In this document: positions 1 through 10,085 of the stretch, piece by piece
Layout: each line of letters opens with the position of its first letter
How positions within the stretch are numbered: position 1 is the first letter of the stretch
From: CAWEBF01 sp963807235
Lineage (GTDB): Bacteria > Acidobacteriota > Vicinamibacteria > Vicinamibacterales > UBA2999
Length of the DNA: 64,000 nt
NCBI GenBank assembly: GCA_963807235.1
Contig: CAWEBF010000018.1
Location: forward strand, 204,674 to 268,673
Reading direction: 5' to 3'
Program-made: the position numbers and the translations under genes
Notes under the pieces: generated by a model
Told to the model about the DNA's origin: nothing
The model's input: the letters and a program-made list of their open reading frames with translations, nothing else
Database searches by the model: none

Positions 1-362
1 TGGGCGACGGCGCGTTCCAGATGACGGGCCCGGAAATCTCGCATGCCCCCGGTTATGGCTGCAATCCAGTGATCGTGCTGGTCAACAACACCCGGTGGGA
101 GATGCTGCAGGCGTTCTACCCGCATGCGGGCTACAACGATACCGTCTCGTGGCCCTTCGCGAAGCTGGCGGAACTGTGGGGCGGCAATGGCTACACCGCG
201 TCCACGGCCGGCGATCTGCGCCGGTCGCTCGCCGAGGCGTGGGCCTCGCCCCGTTTCTCGATCGTGGAAGTGCCCGTCGCCAGGGGCGACATCTCGCCCG
301 TGCTGGCCCGCTTCGTCCAGGCGTTCAAGGAACGCGTCTATCGGCCACGCGAAAAGGCATAG
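1..362 (+). CDS. ThDP-dependent decarboxylase, C-terminal part (5' end outside window)
   Basis: Only the last ~120 residues are present; the frame is open from position 3. The first residues read GDGAFQMTGPE, the GDG part of the thiamine-diphosphate/Mg binding motif, followed by VNN about 20 residues on (VIVLVNNTRWEM), which completes the GDG...NN signature. This fits the pyruvate/indolepyruvate decarboxylase branch of ThDP enzymes, which decarboxylate 2-oxo acids in the cytosol. The tail (ARFVQAFKERVYRPREKA) is a normal C-terminus. Substrate cannot be assigned without the N-terminal domains. The toxin-antitoxin pair starts 57 nt downstream. Confidence 0.75.
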   Translation, partial: GDGAFQMTGPEISHAPGYGCNPVIVLVNNTRWEMLQAFYPHAGYNDTVSWPFAKLAELWGGNGYTASTAGDLRRSLAEAWASPRFSIVEVPVARGDISPVLARFVQAFKERVYRPREKA

Positions 363-419
363 CCTTTGACTCGCCGGGCGAGCCGTGGCAAAGTAGTTAA
401 TATCACTACATTTGGACAC

Positions 420-665
420 ATGGGGAAAGCCATCTCGGCCGCGCAGGCCAATCGTGAGTTCTCGTCCGTCCTCCGGCGCGTGCGTCGCGGTCAGAGCTTT
501 GTCGTCACGTCACACGGGCGGCCCGTGGCCAAGATCGTGCCGGTGTCCGCGGGAGACGCTGTCGCGCGATCTGCAGCCGCGGCTCTCTTTTCGCGCCTGG
601 CGGCTGGCAGGGTGCAATCGATAGGGCGCTGGCGGCGAGAAGAACTCTACGAACGCACGCCGTGA
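420..665 (+). CDS. Phd/YefM-type antitoxin
   Basis: 81 aa counted from the internal ATG. An upstream in-frame ATG at 366 would add 18 residues without homologous character, and MGKAISAAQANREFS is a typical antitoxin start. The N-terminal half (AANREFS...VLRRVRRGQSFVVTSHGRPVAKIVP) is the DNA-binding Phd fold, which usually represses its own operon and carries the toxin-neutralising segment at its C-terminus. Its stop codon overlaps the GTG start of the PIN toxin gene (GTGA), so the two are translationally coupled. Confidence 0.8.
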   Translation: MGKAISAAQANREFSSVLRRVRRGQSFVVTSHGRPVAKIVPVSAGDAVARSAAAALFSRLAAGRVQSIGRWRREELYERTP

Positions 666-1117
666 ACGTCGCCCTCGACACCAACATCCTGGCTTACGCC
701 GAGGGCCTCAACGGGGCTCGTGCACGAGCTTCGGCCCTTCGGCTGCTGCGCGGTCTCCAGCCAGACCAGACACTCATTCCCGTGCAGGTGCTCGCGGAGC
801 TGTTCGCCGTTCTGGTCCGAAAAGCCAATCGCTCGCGGGCCGCGGCCGCTGCGGCCGTCTTGTCCTGGGGCGACGCGTTTCCGCTGGTCGAAACCTCCGG
901 GGACGTGATGGTTGCCGCGACCGATCTGGCGGTGACGCACCAGCTGGGCATCTGGGACGCCATCGTGCTGTCGGCCGCCGCGGACGCGGGGTGCAGGATG
1001 TTATTGTCGGAGGACCTCCAGGACGGGTTCACGTGGCATGGGGTCACGGTTGCGAATCCTTTCGCCACGCCGCGGAACCCGCTGCTCCAAGCGATGCTCT
1101 CGTCCTCGAGGTCTTGA
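662..1117 (+). CDS. PIN-domain ribonuclease toxin, VapC family
   Basis: 151 aa starting at a GTG that overlaps the antitoxin stop. It opens with NVALDTNILAYAEG, whose Asp is the first acidic residue of the PIN active site. Further acidic positions follow (ELFAVL, then IWDAIVLSAAADAGCRMLLSEDLQDG), as in VapC endoribonucleases that cut tRNA or rRNA with Mg2+. About the usual family length and complete. Together with the preceding gene it forms a type II toxin-antitoxin module. The module ends only 8 nt before moxR, so the two may share transcription. Confidence 0.88.
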   Translation: MNVALDTNILAYAEGLNGARARASALRLLRGLQPDQTLIPVQVLAELFAVLVRKANRSRAAAAAAVLSWGDAFPLVETSGDVMVAATDLAVTHQLGIWDAIVLSAAADAGCRMLLSEDLQDGFTWHGVTVANPFATPRNPLLQAMLSSSRS

Positions 1118-1125
1118 AGACGCGG

Positions 1126-2022
<897 letters not shown>

Positions 2023-2027
2023 CCACG

Positions 2028-3149
2028 GTGGTGCCGAGCGTGGACCGGCGCATCGTGGCGTTCGTCCGGTTCGCACGATCGCGTGGGCTCCAGGTGCCCG
2101 GCAACCGCGCGCTCGACGTCGTCAGCGCACTGACGCACGTTGACGCCGGCGCACGCGACGATGTCTACCATGCCTGCCGGGCGCTACTCGTGTGCCGGCG
2201 CGACGACCTGCCGATCTTCGACCGGGCCTTCCGCGACTTCTGGTCAGAAGGAGGCGAGGGCGAAGCCGCCGGCTCGATGCCGCAGGAGACGGAGTCCGGC
2301 GGCTCCGACGCCGCGGTTGGACTGGCACAGTTCGACGACGCGGCCGGCGATTCCGTGCTCGATGACGCGCGCGACGCGATTGGCATGTGGAGCGACGTCA
2401 TCCGTCTCGCCGGCAAGGATTTCGCCGAATTCACGCCCGCGGAGATGACGCAGGCGGCCCACGCGCTTGCGCGGCTGCCGTGGCAGCCGGGCTGGCGGCG
2501 CAGCCGCCGCTGGGAGGCGCGGCGGGGACCCGTCATCGATCTGCATCGCGCCCTCAGTCACAGTGTGGCCAGCGGCGGCGAGCTGACGGAATTGCCGACG
2601 CGCCGCCGTCGCGTGCGCCCGCGGCCGCTGGTCCTGGTGTGCGACGTCAGCGGCTCGATGCAGCGCTACTCCCGCATGCTGGTGCACTTCGCCCACGCCG
2701 TGGCGCGGCGCCAGGAACGCGTCGAGGTGTTTCTGTTCTCGACGGCGTTGACGCGGGTGACGCGCGACGTGCGCGTGCGGCGGCTGAACGCCGCGGCCGG
2801 CGCCGTGGCCCGCGCCGTGCCCGACTGGTCCGGAGGCACCCGGATTGGCGCTGCGCTGCGCGACCTGCACCGGCGCTGGGGCGGGCGGGTACTCGGCCGC
2901 GGCGCCGTGGTCCTGCTGGTCTCCGATGGCTGGGACCGCGGCGATCCCGACGAGCTCGCGCGCCAGATGTCGCGCTTGCGGCGGCGCTCGTCACGCGTGA
3001 TCTGGCTGAACCCATTGCTCGGCACGCTGGACTACGCGCCATTGACGCGCGGGCTGCGCGCGGCGCTGCCGTTCGTGGACGATTTCCTGCCGGCGCGCAC
3101 GCTGCGGGACGTCGCCGACCTGGCGCTACACTTAGGCGCGCTCGGCTAG
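2028..3149 (+). CDS. coxE: VWA-domain protein, CoxE-like
   Basis: 373 aa from a GTG 5 nt after the moxR stop. The first ~190 residues are charged and rich in Arg/Asp. The C-terminal half is a von Willebrand factor A domain beginning near residue 200 with the MIDAS motif LVCDVSGSMQRYS, a conserved Thr at SGGTRIG, and Asp at LLVSDGWDRGD. CoxE-type proteins pair with the CoxD ATPase in cofactor maturation of molybdenum hydroxylases. No signal peptide, so cytoplasmic. Complete. Confidence 0.88.
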   Translation: MVPSVDRRIVAFVRFARSRGLQVPGNRALDVVSALTHVDAGARDDVYHACRALLVCRRDDLPIFDRAFRDFWSEGGEGEAAGSMPQETESGGSDAAVGLAQFDDAAGDSVLDDARDAIGMWSDVIRLAGKDFAEFTPAEMTQAAHALARLPWQPGWRRSRRWEARRGPVIDLHRALSHSVASGGELTELPTRRRRVRPRPLVLVCDVSGSMQRYSRMLVHFAHAVARRQERVEVFLFSTALTRVTRDVRVRRLNAAAGAVARAVPDWSGGTRIGAALRDLHRRWGGRVLGRGAVVLLVSDGWDRGDPDELARQMSRLRRRSSRVIWLNPLLGTLDYAPLTRGLRAALPFVDDFLPARTLRDVADLALHLGALG

Positions 3150-3152
3150 CAA

Positions 3153-3222
3153 GGCTTCGCCACTCACCATCGAGGCTTCGCCTCGCTAGCGCAGTGTCTT
3201 CTTGCCCGCACTTCGTGCGGGC
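3153..3222. other. Cluster of three hairpins with TTC loops
   Basis: The 84-nt gap before coxG holds GGC-TTC-GCC (3153-3161), GAGGC-TTC-GCCTC (3172-3184) and an 8-bp stem GCCCGCAC-TTC-GTGCGGGC (3204-3222). All share a TTC triloop. There is no T-run, so an intrinsic terminator is unlikely. The last stem ends 11 nt before the coxG ATG and could affect its translation or transcript stability. The same 8+3+8 architecture recurs at 19,624. Confidence 0.55.
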
Positions 3223-3233
3223 GGGGTTTCTGA

Positions 3234-3665
3234 ATGGACATCACCGGCACTTACACCTTCAACGCGCCGCCCGAGCGGGTGTGGAATCTGCTGATGGATC
3301 CCGCGGCTCTCGCCGGGTGCATCCCCGGCTGCGAGCAGCTGGCGCCGGCCGGCGAGGACCGCTACACAGCGCGCCTGAACGTGTCGCTGGCCGCCATCAC
3401 CGGCACCTACGAGGGCACGGTGATCATCAGCGACAAGAAGCCGTTCGAGTCGTACGCCCTGACGGTTGAAGGGCAAGGCAAGCCGGGGATGGTGAAGGGC
3501 AGCGTGCGGATCACGCTGCGCCCGAGCGGCGACGGCACCGAGGTGTCGGTGGCGGGCGGCGTCCAGACCGGCGGCGTCATCGCCAGGCTGGGCCAGCGCC
3601 TGATCGGCGGCGTGTCGAAGATGATGCAGGACCGTTTCTTCGCCTGCCTGGCGACCAAGGTCTAG
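3234..3665 (+). CDS. coxG: CoxG-family SRPBCC protein
   Basis: 143 aa, one START/SRPBCC domain: MDITGTYTFNAPPERVWNLL at the N-terminus, the CIPGCE motif typical of CO dehydrogenase subunit G at residues 28-33, and a C-terminal helix that here lacks the membrane anchor found in longer CoxG proteins. CoxG recruits the CODH enzyme to the membrane and, in recent work on mycobacteria, binds quinone for electron delivery. It ends 1 nt before the coxM stop on the opposite strand, so the maturation and enzyme genes converge. Confidence 0.9.
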   Translation: MDITGTYTFNAPPERVWNLLMDPAALAGCIPGCEQLAPAGEDRYTARLNVSLAAITGTYEGTVIISDKKPFESYALTVEGQGKPGMVKGSVRITLRPSGDGTEVSVAGGVQTGGVIARLGQRLIGGVSKMMQDRFFACLATKV

Positions 3666-3666
3666 T

Positions 3667-4527
3667 TCAGAGCGACGCTCTCTCGAGCGCCCGTTCCAGC
3701 GCGCGCTTGGTGAACACCGGGATCATCGCGCGACGATACTCCTCGCTGGCGTGGATGTCGCTGTTCACCGTCTCCAGGTCCGCGCCGGCAATCTGCGCCG
3801 CCGCCGCGATCGTTTCGGTGGTCGCCGGCTTGCCCGCCAGCGCCTGCTCGACCGGGGTCAACCGCACGCCGTGCGTGCTGGCGCCGGTCAGGCCCACGCG
3901 CGCCGATCGGATCGTGCCGCCGTCCACCTCGAGCATCGCGGCCACGCCGACGATCGCGAAGTGCGACGCGCGCTGGTGCAGCTTGGCGTAGGCGCCCGAT
4001 TGCGCCGGCGCGAACTGCACGCCGGCGATGATCTCGTTCGGGCCCAGGTCCACGGTGAACAGGTTCTGGAAGAAGTCCGCCGCGCGGATCTTGCGCCAGC
4101 CGTTCGGGCCCTTGACGTGGATCTCCGCGTCGAGCGCCAGCATCACCGCCGGGTAGTCCGCTGCCGGATCGGCGTGGGCCAGGCTGCCGCCGAGCGTGCC
4201 GCGGTTGCGCACCTGCTGGTCGCCGATCTCGCCGGCGGCCTCGGCCAGCATCGGGCATTGCCCCTTGAGCAGCGCTGAGGTGGCGACCTCGTGGTGCGTG
4301 GTCGCGGCGCCGATCTGGATCGCGCCGTCCTTCTCGCGCACGCCGGCCAGGTCCTTGAGCCGCCCGATGTCCACGAGCGACTTGGGCTCGCTGAGCCGCA
4401 GCTTCATCAGCGGCACCAGGCTGTGCCCGCCGGCCAGCAGCTTGGCGTCGCCGCCGGCCGCCGTCAGCTTGGCAATGGCGTCGTCGAGCGACGTGGCGCG
4501 CTGGTAGTCGAACGTCGTGGGAATCAC
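3667..4527 (-). CDS. coxM: Molybdenum hydroxylase FAD-binding subunit (CoxM-like)
   Basis: 286 aa from a GTG at 4527, preceded 6 nt upstream by a perfect AGGAGG; an in-frame GTG at 4548 lies upstream of that site. FAD-binding motifs are visible: AGGHSLVPLMKLRL near residue 32 and TLGGSLAHADPAADYP near residue 102. This is the medium subunit of xanthine dehydrogenase-family enzymes, passing electrons from the Fe-S subunit to FAD and on to the acceptor. The start GTG overlaps a TGA (GTGA) that would be the coxL stop in the expected frame. Order on this strand is coxS, coxL, coxM. Confidence 0.92.
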   Translation of the reverse strand: MIPTTFDYQRATSLDDAIAKLTAAGGDAKLLAGGHSLVPLMKLRLSEPKSLVDIGRLKDLAGVREKDGAIQIGAATTHHEVATSALLKGQCPMLAEAAGEIGDQQVRNRGTLGGSLAHADPAADYPAVMLALDAEIHVKGPNGWRKIRAADFFQNLFTVDLGPNEIIAGVQFAPAQSGAYAKLHQRASHFAIVGVAAMLEVDGGTIRSARVGLTGASTHGVRLTPVEQALAGKPATTETIAAAAQIAGADLETVNSDIHASEEYRRAMIPVFTKRALERALERASL

Positions 4528-6906
4528 GCCCGGCCTCCTGGAGGCCACGGCCTCCCTGGATGACGCGCCACAGCTTTTCCGGCCGCAGCATCATGTCGAT
4601 GTGTTTGACGCCGAACGGGCTCAGCGCGTCCACGGCCGCCGAGACGATGCACGGCGTCGACCCGAGCGTCCCGGCCTCGCCGACGCCTTTGGCGCCCAGC
4701 GGATTGACCGGTGTCGGCGTCACGGTGTTGTTCAGCTCGAACATCGGGAAGTCGGTGGCGCGCGGCATCGCGTAGTCCATGAACGAGCCGGTGACGAGCT
4801 GGCCGTCCTCGTTGTAGACCACTTCCTCGATCATCGCCTGGCCGATCCCCTGGGCCAGGCCGCCGTGAATCTGGCCCTCGACGATCAGCGGGTTCACCAG
4901 GTTTCCGGCGTCATCCACGGCCACGAGCTTCAGCAGCTTGGGCTCGCCGGTGTCGCGATCGATCTCGAGCATCGAGATGTGGCACCCGAAGGGATAGGTG
5001 GCGTTGGTCGGTTCGAAGAAGGCCTCCTCGCTCAGCCCGGGTTCGAGTCCCTGTGGCAGCGGCACCGGCACGTAGGCGTACGACGCCACCTCGGCGAACG
5101 ACTTGCCGGACGCCGGCGCGCCGGCCACTGAGACGCGGCCGTTCTCGAACACGAGGTCGTCTTCGTGCGCTTCGAGCAGGGCCGCGGCGAATCTGGCCAT
5201 CTTGGTCTTCACCTTGCCGCCGGCCAAATGGATGGCCGCACCGCCCACGGCCTGCGATCGGCTGCCGAACGTGCCGATGCCCTGCTTGGCGACCGCGGTG
5301 TCGCCGTGGTGGATGGTGATGTGCTCGATCGGCACGCCGAACTGGTCGGCGAGCATCTGCGCGAAGGTGGTCTCGTTGCCCTGGCCGTGCGGCGACGCGC
5401 CGGTGGTGGCGCTGATCCGGCCGTCGCGCTCCACGGTGACCTGCGCATGCTCCCAGCCGCCGGTGGGCAGGAGAAAGGAGGGCCCCAGCCCGCAGACCTC
5501 CACGTACATCGCCAGCCCGATGCCGACCACGCGACCCTCTGCCCGGGCGGCGTCGCGCTCGCGTTTCAGCTGCGCCCAGTCGGCGACCTTCAGCGCGTGG
5601 TCGAGCGCCTTCTCGTAGTCGCCTGAGTCGTAGACCGCGCCCATCTGCGTCTGGTACGGGAACTGGTCCGGCTTGATGAAGTTTTTCCGCCGCACGTCGG
5701 CGGGCTCCATGCCCAGCTCGCGTGCCAGCAGGTCCATCGCGCGCTCCACGAAGTAGGTGGCTTCGGGACGGCCGGCGCCGCGATAGGCATCGGTGGGTGT
5801 CTTGTTGGTGAAGACCTCGCTCAGCGTGACCCGAATCGCCGGGATGTCGTAGGTGGCGTTGGCCATCAGCATCGTCAGCGTCGGGATCATCGCCGTGAAC
5901 AGCATGTTGTAGGCGCCGACGTCGGCAATCAGCCGCAGCTTCAGCCCCAGCACGGTGCCGTCGCGCTTCGCCGCCAGGTCCACGTAGCCGAGGATGTCGC
6001 GGCCGTGGATGGTGGCCACGAACGCCTCGGACCGGTCTTCGATCCACTTGATCGGCAGCTCCAGCTTCCGGGACAGCGCCGCCGCCACGAACTCTTCGCC
6101 GTAGACGTTGATCTTGGCGCCGAACCCACCGCCCACTTCCGGAGCGACCGCGCGCACCTGGTCCTGGCCCATGCCGAACATCGCCGCGATGATCGACCGC
6201 AGGACGTGGGGATTCTGCGTCGACGACCAGATGGTCATCGTGCCCTTGCCTGGCTCGAAGTGCGCCACCACGCCGCGCGGCTCCATGGCACTCGGCGCCA
6301 GGCGGTGATTGACCATGCGCTGCGAGATCACGACGTCGGCCGCGGCGAAGGCCTTGTCGATCGCCGAGTCGTCCACCGTGCCGCCGGCCGCCCCGTGCCG
6401 CCTGGAATGCTGTCCAGCAGGAGGTTGTTCGGGAACCCCTCGTGCACGAGCGTCGGCTTGCCGGTCATGGCCAGCTCGGGATCCACCACCACCGGCAGCG
6501 GGTCGTAGGTCACCACGATGGCGTCCGCCGCATCGCGCGCCAGGTACCGATCACGTGCGACGACCACGGCCACGGGTTCGCCCGCGTAGCGGACGGTGTC
6601 TGTCGCGATCGCGCGATGCTCCGGCGACCGGTACGGCGTGCCGACCGGCATCGGTGGGATCAGATCTACCAGTTGCGTGCCGGTGAAGACGGCTTCCACG
6701 CCTTCCATCGCCTGCGCTGCGCTGACGTCGATGGACTTGATCCGGCCGTGGGCGATGTCGCTGCGCTTGAAGGCCAGGTGGTGCATCCCGGCGATCTTCA
6801 GGTCGTCCACATAGGTGGCGCGGCCCTGGATGAGACGTGGGTCCTCGCGCCGCTTGATGCGCGAGCCGACGAGCTTCGGGAGCACGGGGGTGGGAGTGGT
6901 GGCCAT
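4524..6906 (-). CDS. coxL: Molybdenum hydroxylase large subunit, form II CoxL (two frameshifts in this sequence)
   Basis: Starts with ATG at 6906, 3 nt after the coxS stop. Residues 1-~170 read normally (KLVGSRIKRREDPRLIQG). The frame then shifts at the CCCC run 6391-6394 and resumes as DDSAIDKAFAAADVV. The remainder carries the Moco-binding surfaces (GGGFGAK, AYRGAGRPE at about 5768-5788, HGQGNETTFAQ) and the catalytic Glu in GAKGVGEAG. AYRGAGR rather than AYxCSFR marks the form II group, whose true substrate is uncertain. At the 3' end the frame never meets a stop and would run through coxM. One more missing base near 4530-4560 would place the stop at the TGA overlapping the coxM GTG. Both shifts are of the missing-one-base type. 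Confidence 0.85.
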
Positions 6907-6909
6907 CGC

Positions 6910-7371
<462 letters not shown>

Positions 7372-7399
7372 GCTCGTCCTCCTTTGGCGATTCCTTTGG

Positions 7400-8125
7400 C
7401 TATTCGCCCTGGCAGATGTACTCGAAGATCTCGCCGCCGGCGATCCAGGAGGACTTCGATTTTTCGTTGATGGTCCAGCGGATCGACCACGGGGCGGTGT
7501 AGGCGCCGGGGTCGTCGATGGTCGCTTCGTAGGTCAGCGTCCGCACGTCGGGCCTCGTGAACCGCTCGGTGAGATGCAGCCTCTCCGTGGTCGGGTAGAC
7601 GCCCGCCAGCCACTGCTTCTCGTTGAAGCCCACCGTGTCCACCACCAGCGTGTCGCCGTCCCAGCGTCCGACCGAGTGGCCGAAGTAGGTGGGCCGAAGG
7701 TCGTCGCCGGTGGGATGCGGCCGCCCGTCCATGTAGATGACGCGCCAGGAGTGCGCTCCGGCGATGTTGAGGATGAAGATCCGCTGCTCCTCCGGCGCGT
7801 CCACGATTTCGAAGCCCGGCGCGTTGAAAAAGGCCGGCCCGCCGCCCGGCTGGCAGCGAACGAGCGGCGGGTGCAGGTCTGTTCGCGAGACGCGGTACGC
7901 AGCCAGGGCGCGGGCCCACGGCTGGAGCGGGATATCGGCCGCGCGCGGGCGTGCCGCCCAGCCCCGGCCGAATCTCCCAAAAGCCTTTCTGATCCGGTGT
8001 CGAGCCCAGGTTCACGCGGCCATTCGGCCACCGGGGCGTGGGAGCCGCGGCGGTCTGGCCGATCGCGAGCGAGGGCAGCAGCCAGGCCGCCAGGACGAGC
8101 GCGGTCGCGCGCGGGGGTCCGCCAT
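7400..8125 (-). CDS. Secreted acidobacterial protein of unknown function (two frameshifts)
   Basis: Reassembled from three frames. ATG 8125 lies 3 nt after the DUF6152 stop; one missing C in the run near 8115 joins MADP to a hydrophobic signal peptide (TALVLAAWLLPSLAIGQ). The next stretch is PRWPNGRVNLGSTPDQKGFWE. A second shift near 7945 leads to IPLQPWARALAAYR, then HPPLVRCQPGGGP and SWRVIYMDGRPHP. The same domain forms the C-terminal half of the protein at 8533-9654. I do not know its function; it is frequent next to DUF6152 proteins in acidobacterial genomes, as far as I recall. Probably periplasmic. Confidence 0.7.
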
Positions 8126-8128
8126 CGG

Positions 8129-8520
8129 CTACCTCATCGGGAGCTTCTGGCCGGTGGCCAGCTTCATCTGCGTCGTCGGCAACGAGCCGGCCGAGTCGCT
8201 GCCGTCCTTGGCCAGCGCGGCGCTTTCGACGGTTACCGTGTCGCCGACCTTCAGGGTGTCCCGCTTCCAGCCGCCACGCACGAGCGCATAGGGCGGGCCC
8301 ATCTCGATCTTGTAGCGCTTGACCTCACCGGCGGCCGACTTGGAATCCAGGTAGACGAAGGCGTGCGGGTTGATCCAGTCCAGCTTCGTCACGACGCCCG
8401 TGATGGTGATGACGTTGTTGGGGTCGAACTCGGCCTCGAAGGAGTGATGGGCCGCAGCGCCACGGCGCCCAGCGCGAACCAGGCCGCCAGTGTCAGTAGA
8501 CGAATCGCGTGCCCTCTCAT
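8129..8520 (-). CDS. DUF6152-family secreted protein (one frameshift)
   Basis: The ATG at 8520 starts a signal peptide (MRGHAIRLLTLAAWFALGAVA). The mature domain then continues one frame over as AAHHSFEAEFDPNNVITITGVVTKLDWINPHAFVYLD, the core of DUF6152. One missing base near 8455-8465 explains the shift. The domain is a small OB-like beta fold with no assigned activity. It sits directly in front of the unknown secreted protein at 7400-8125 and after the gene in which the same two domains are fused. Confidence 0.75.
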
Positions 8521-8532
8521 GATCGTCTCCAT

Positions 8533-9654
8533 TCAGCGTACGAAGGTGAGCTCGGGGTTGTCCTCGCAGAACGACTCTTGGATGTCTTCGTTCGGCACCC
8601 ACTGCACCGTCCAGCCGCCGGTCCAGGCGCGCGTGTAGGTGCGGGGATCGTCAACCGTGACCTCGTAGCGAAGCGTGCCGAGGTTCTGGCGCGAGAAGCG
8701 CTCGACCAGGCGCAGCGCTTCGGTGTGGGGCAGCCCGCCGCTCGTAAACCAGAACCGCTCGTTGTAGCCGGTGGACTCGACCACCAGCGTGTCCTTCTCC
8801 CAGCGGCCGACCGAGGTGCCGTAGAAGGTGAGGACCGCCTCGGCGGCGGGTTCCTCGGGACGCCCGTCGGTGTGTATGACGCGCCAGTTGCGGTTGCCGC
8901 CGCCCATCAGGACAAGGATCCGGCGCAGCGCGGGTTGCTCGACGAGCTGGAAGCCGTTCGGCATGAGGAACTGCCGGGGCCCCCCGGGCGGCATGCATCG
9001 CGCGAGCGGATCGTCCTTGAGCCGCGTGCGCTGGCGGTGCAGATAGAGGGCCTTGGCCCACGGCTGCATCGGCGCGACGCGATCGGCGTCGGCGAGGTTC
9101 ACCAGCAGCCCGTCGTCGTTCACCCGGACGGGTGTGCTGGTGTTCTCCACGAGCGCCCTGGCGCTGGGAGCGCCCCAGTAGCCCTTCTGACCGGGGGCTG
9201 CGCCAAGGCGGACGCGCCCGTCGGGCCATCGTGGGGCGGGCGCCGTGCTGGCGGCGGCACGTGTCGCGGCGCGCGCCGTGAAGAGCCGCCGGCCCGAGGC
9301 TTTCACCACGATGGAGCGCGCCAGGGCCTGCCGGCTCGTGCCGTGCGCGGGTGAAGCCTCGACCGTCACGACGTTCCCGACCTGCAGCGCGCTCCGCTTC
9401 CAGCCGCCTCGCGAGAGCTCGAGCGGGCTCGCGGTTTGAATCGCCCAGTTGACGACCACGCCGGCGGCATCACGCGCATCCACGAAGATGAAGGCATTCG
9501 GAGTGGACCACTCGATTCGGGTCACAGGCCCTTCAAGCTGAAGCTGGCGCTCCGTCTCGTAGACAGCAGACCCCGGACGCTGTGCCAGGAGCGGCGTGGA
9601 CGGCACGACGCCGAGCGTTACGCCGCACGCCAGCAGACACAGGCGCCGCATCAT
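8533..9654 (-). CDS. DUF6152 domain fused to unknown secreted domain
   Basis: 373 aa. The start ATG (9654) overlaps the stop of the preceding gene (TGATG). A signal peptide (MMRRLCLLACGVTLGV...LLAQ) is followed by a DUF6152-like domain (VTRIEWSTPNAFIFVDARD, WKRSALQVGNVVTVEA). The C-terminal domain has PRWPDGRVRLG, MPPGGPRQFL, NWRVIHTDGRP and VGRWEKDTLVVESTGYNERFW. Each half has a separate homologue encoded immediately downstream in the same order, which makes this a natural domain fusion and suggests the two products interact. Function unknown; intact reading frame. Confidence 0.8.
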   Translation of the reverse strand: MMRRLCLLACGVTLGVVPSTPLLAQRPGSAVYETERQLQLEGPVTRIEWSTPNAFIFVDARDAAGVVVNWAIQTASPLELSRGGWKRSALQVGNVVTVEASPAHGTSRQALARSIVVKASGRRLFTARAATRAAASTAPAPRWPDGRVRLGAAPGQKGYWGAPSARALVENTSTPVRVNDDGLLVNLADADRVAPMQPWAKALYLHRQRTRLKDDPLARCMPPGGPRQFLMPNGFQLVEQPALRRILVLMGGGNRNWRVIHTDGRPEEPAAEAVLTFYGTSVGRWEKDTLVVESTGYNERFWFTSGGLPHTEALRLVERFSRQNLGTLRYEVTVDDPRTYTRAWTGGWTVQWVPNEDIQESFCEDNPELTFVR

Positions 9655-10049
9655 CAGTCTCGTGTCAGCTTGAAGTCGCCCTTGGCGGCACCTTGCCGCC
9701 AAGTACCGGAGATGGTCCGGTGCGCCGAGGCGATGTCGTCGAGTTTGCCTTCCGCCGCAATCGACTCGGCTGCGCCGGACGTCTTCCTCGTGGCCTCGAA
9801 GCGAATCGTCCAGTTGGTGACGTCCAGCAGAATCGCCGCCACCGGCACGGCGTCGGGTCCCGGGTTGATCGTGCCGGTGACCGTCTTGCCGTCCCAGGCC
9901 ATCACCATCGTGATGTGCGTTCTGGATGCGGTGGAGGGACCCCAATCGCCGGACCACGTGCCGGTCAGGGGATGGCCCTCCTGGGCCGGAGCGGCCGAGC
10001 CGCCCATGCAGACCAGCAGCGAAACCACCACGAACACGCCCTTGCTCAT
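9654..10049 (-). CDS. Small secreted protein, unknown function
   Basis: 131 aa with a signal peptide (MSKGVFVVVSLLVCMGGSAAPAQ). The mature part is a predicted all-beta domain containing LTGTWSGDWGPS, MAWDGKTVTGTINPG and ISGTWRQGAAKGDFKLTRD, a pattern seen in many small lipocalin-like or DUF-type acidobacterial secreted proteins. It starts 36 nt after the M20 peptidase stop and overlaps the next start by one base, so it belongs to the same minus-strand unit. No function assigned. Confidence 0.7.
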   Translation of the reverse strand: MSKGVFVVVSLLVCMGGSAAPAQEGHPLTGTWSGDWGPSTASRTHITMVMAWDGKTVTGTINPGPDAVPVAAILLDVTNWTIRFEATRKTSGAAESIAAEGKLDDIASAHRTISGTWRQGAAKGDFKLTRD

Positions 10050-10085
10050 ATCGCGCCTCCGGGCATTCGGCCGAGGAACGGATCT

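Noticed and set aside
3662..6376. A 904-codon open frame covering coxL and all of coxM on the same strand
   Set aside because: Only the part down to about 4560 is CoxL. The rest is an out-of-frame reading of coxM, which has its own start, Shine-Dalgarno site and FAD motifs.
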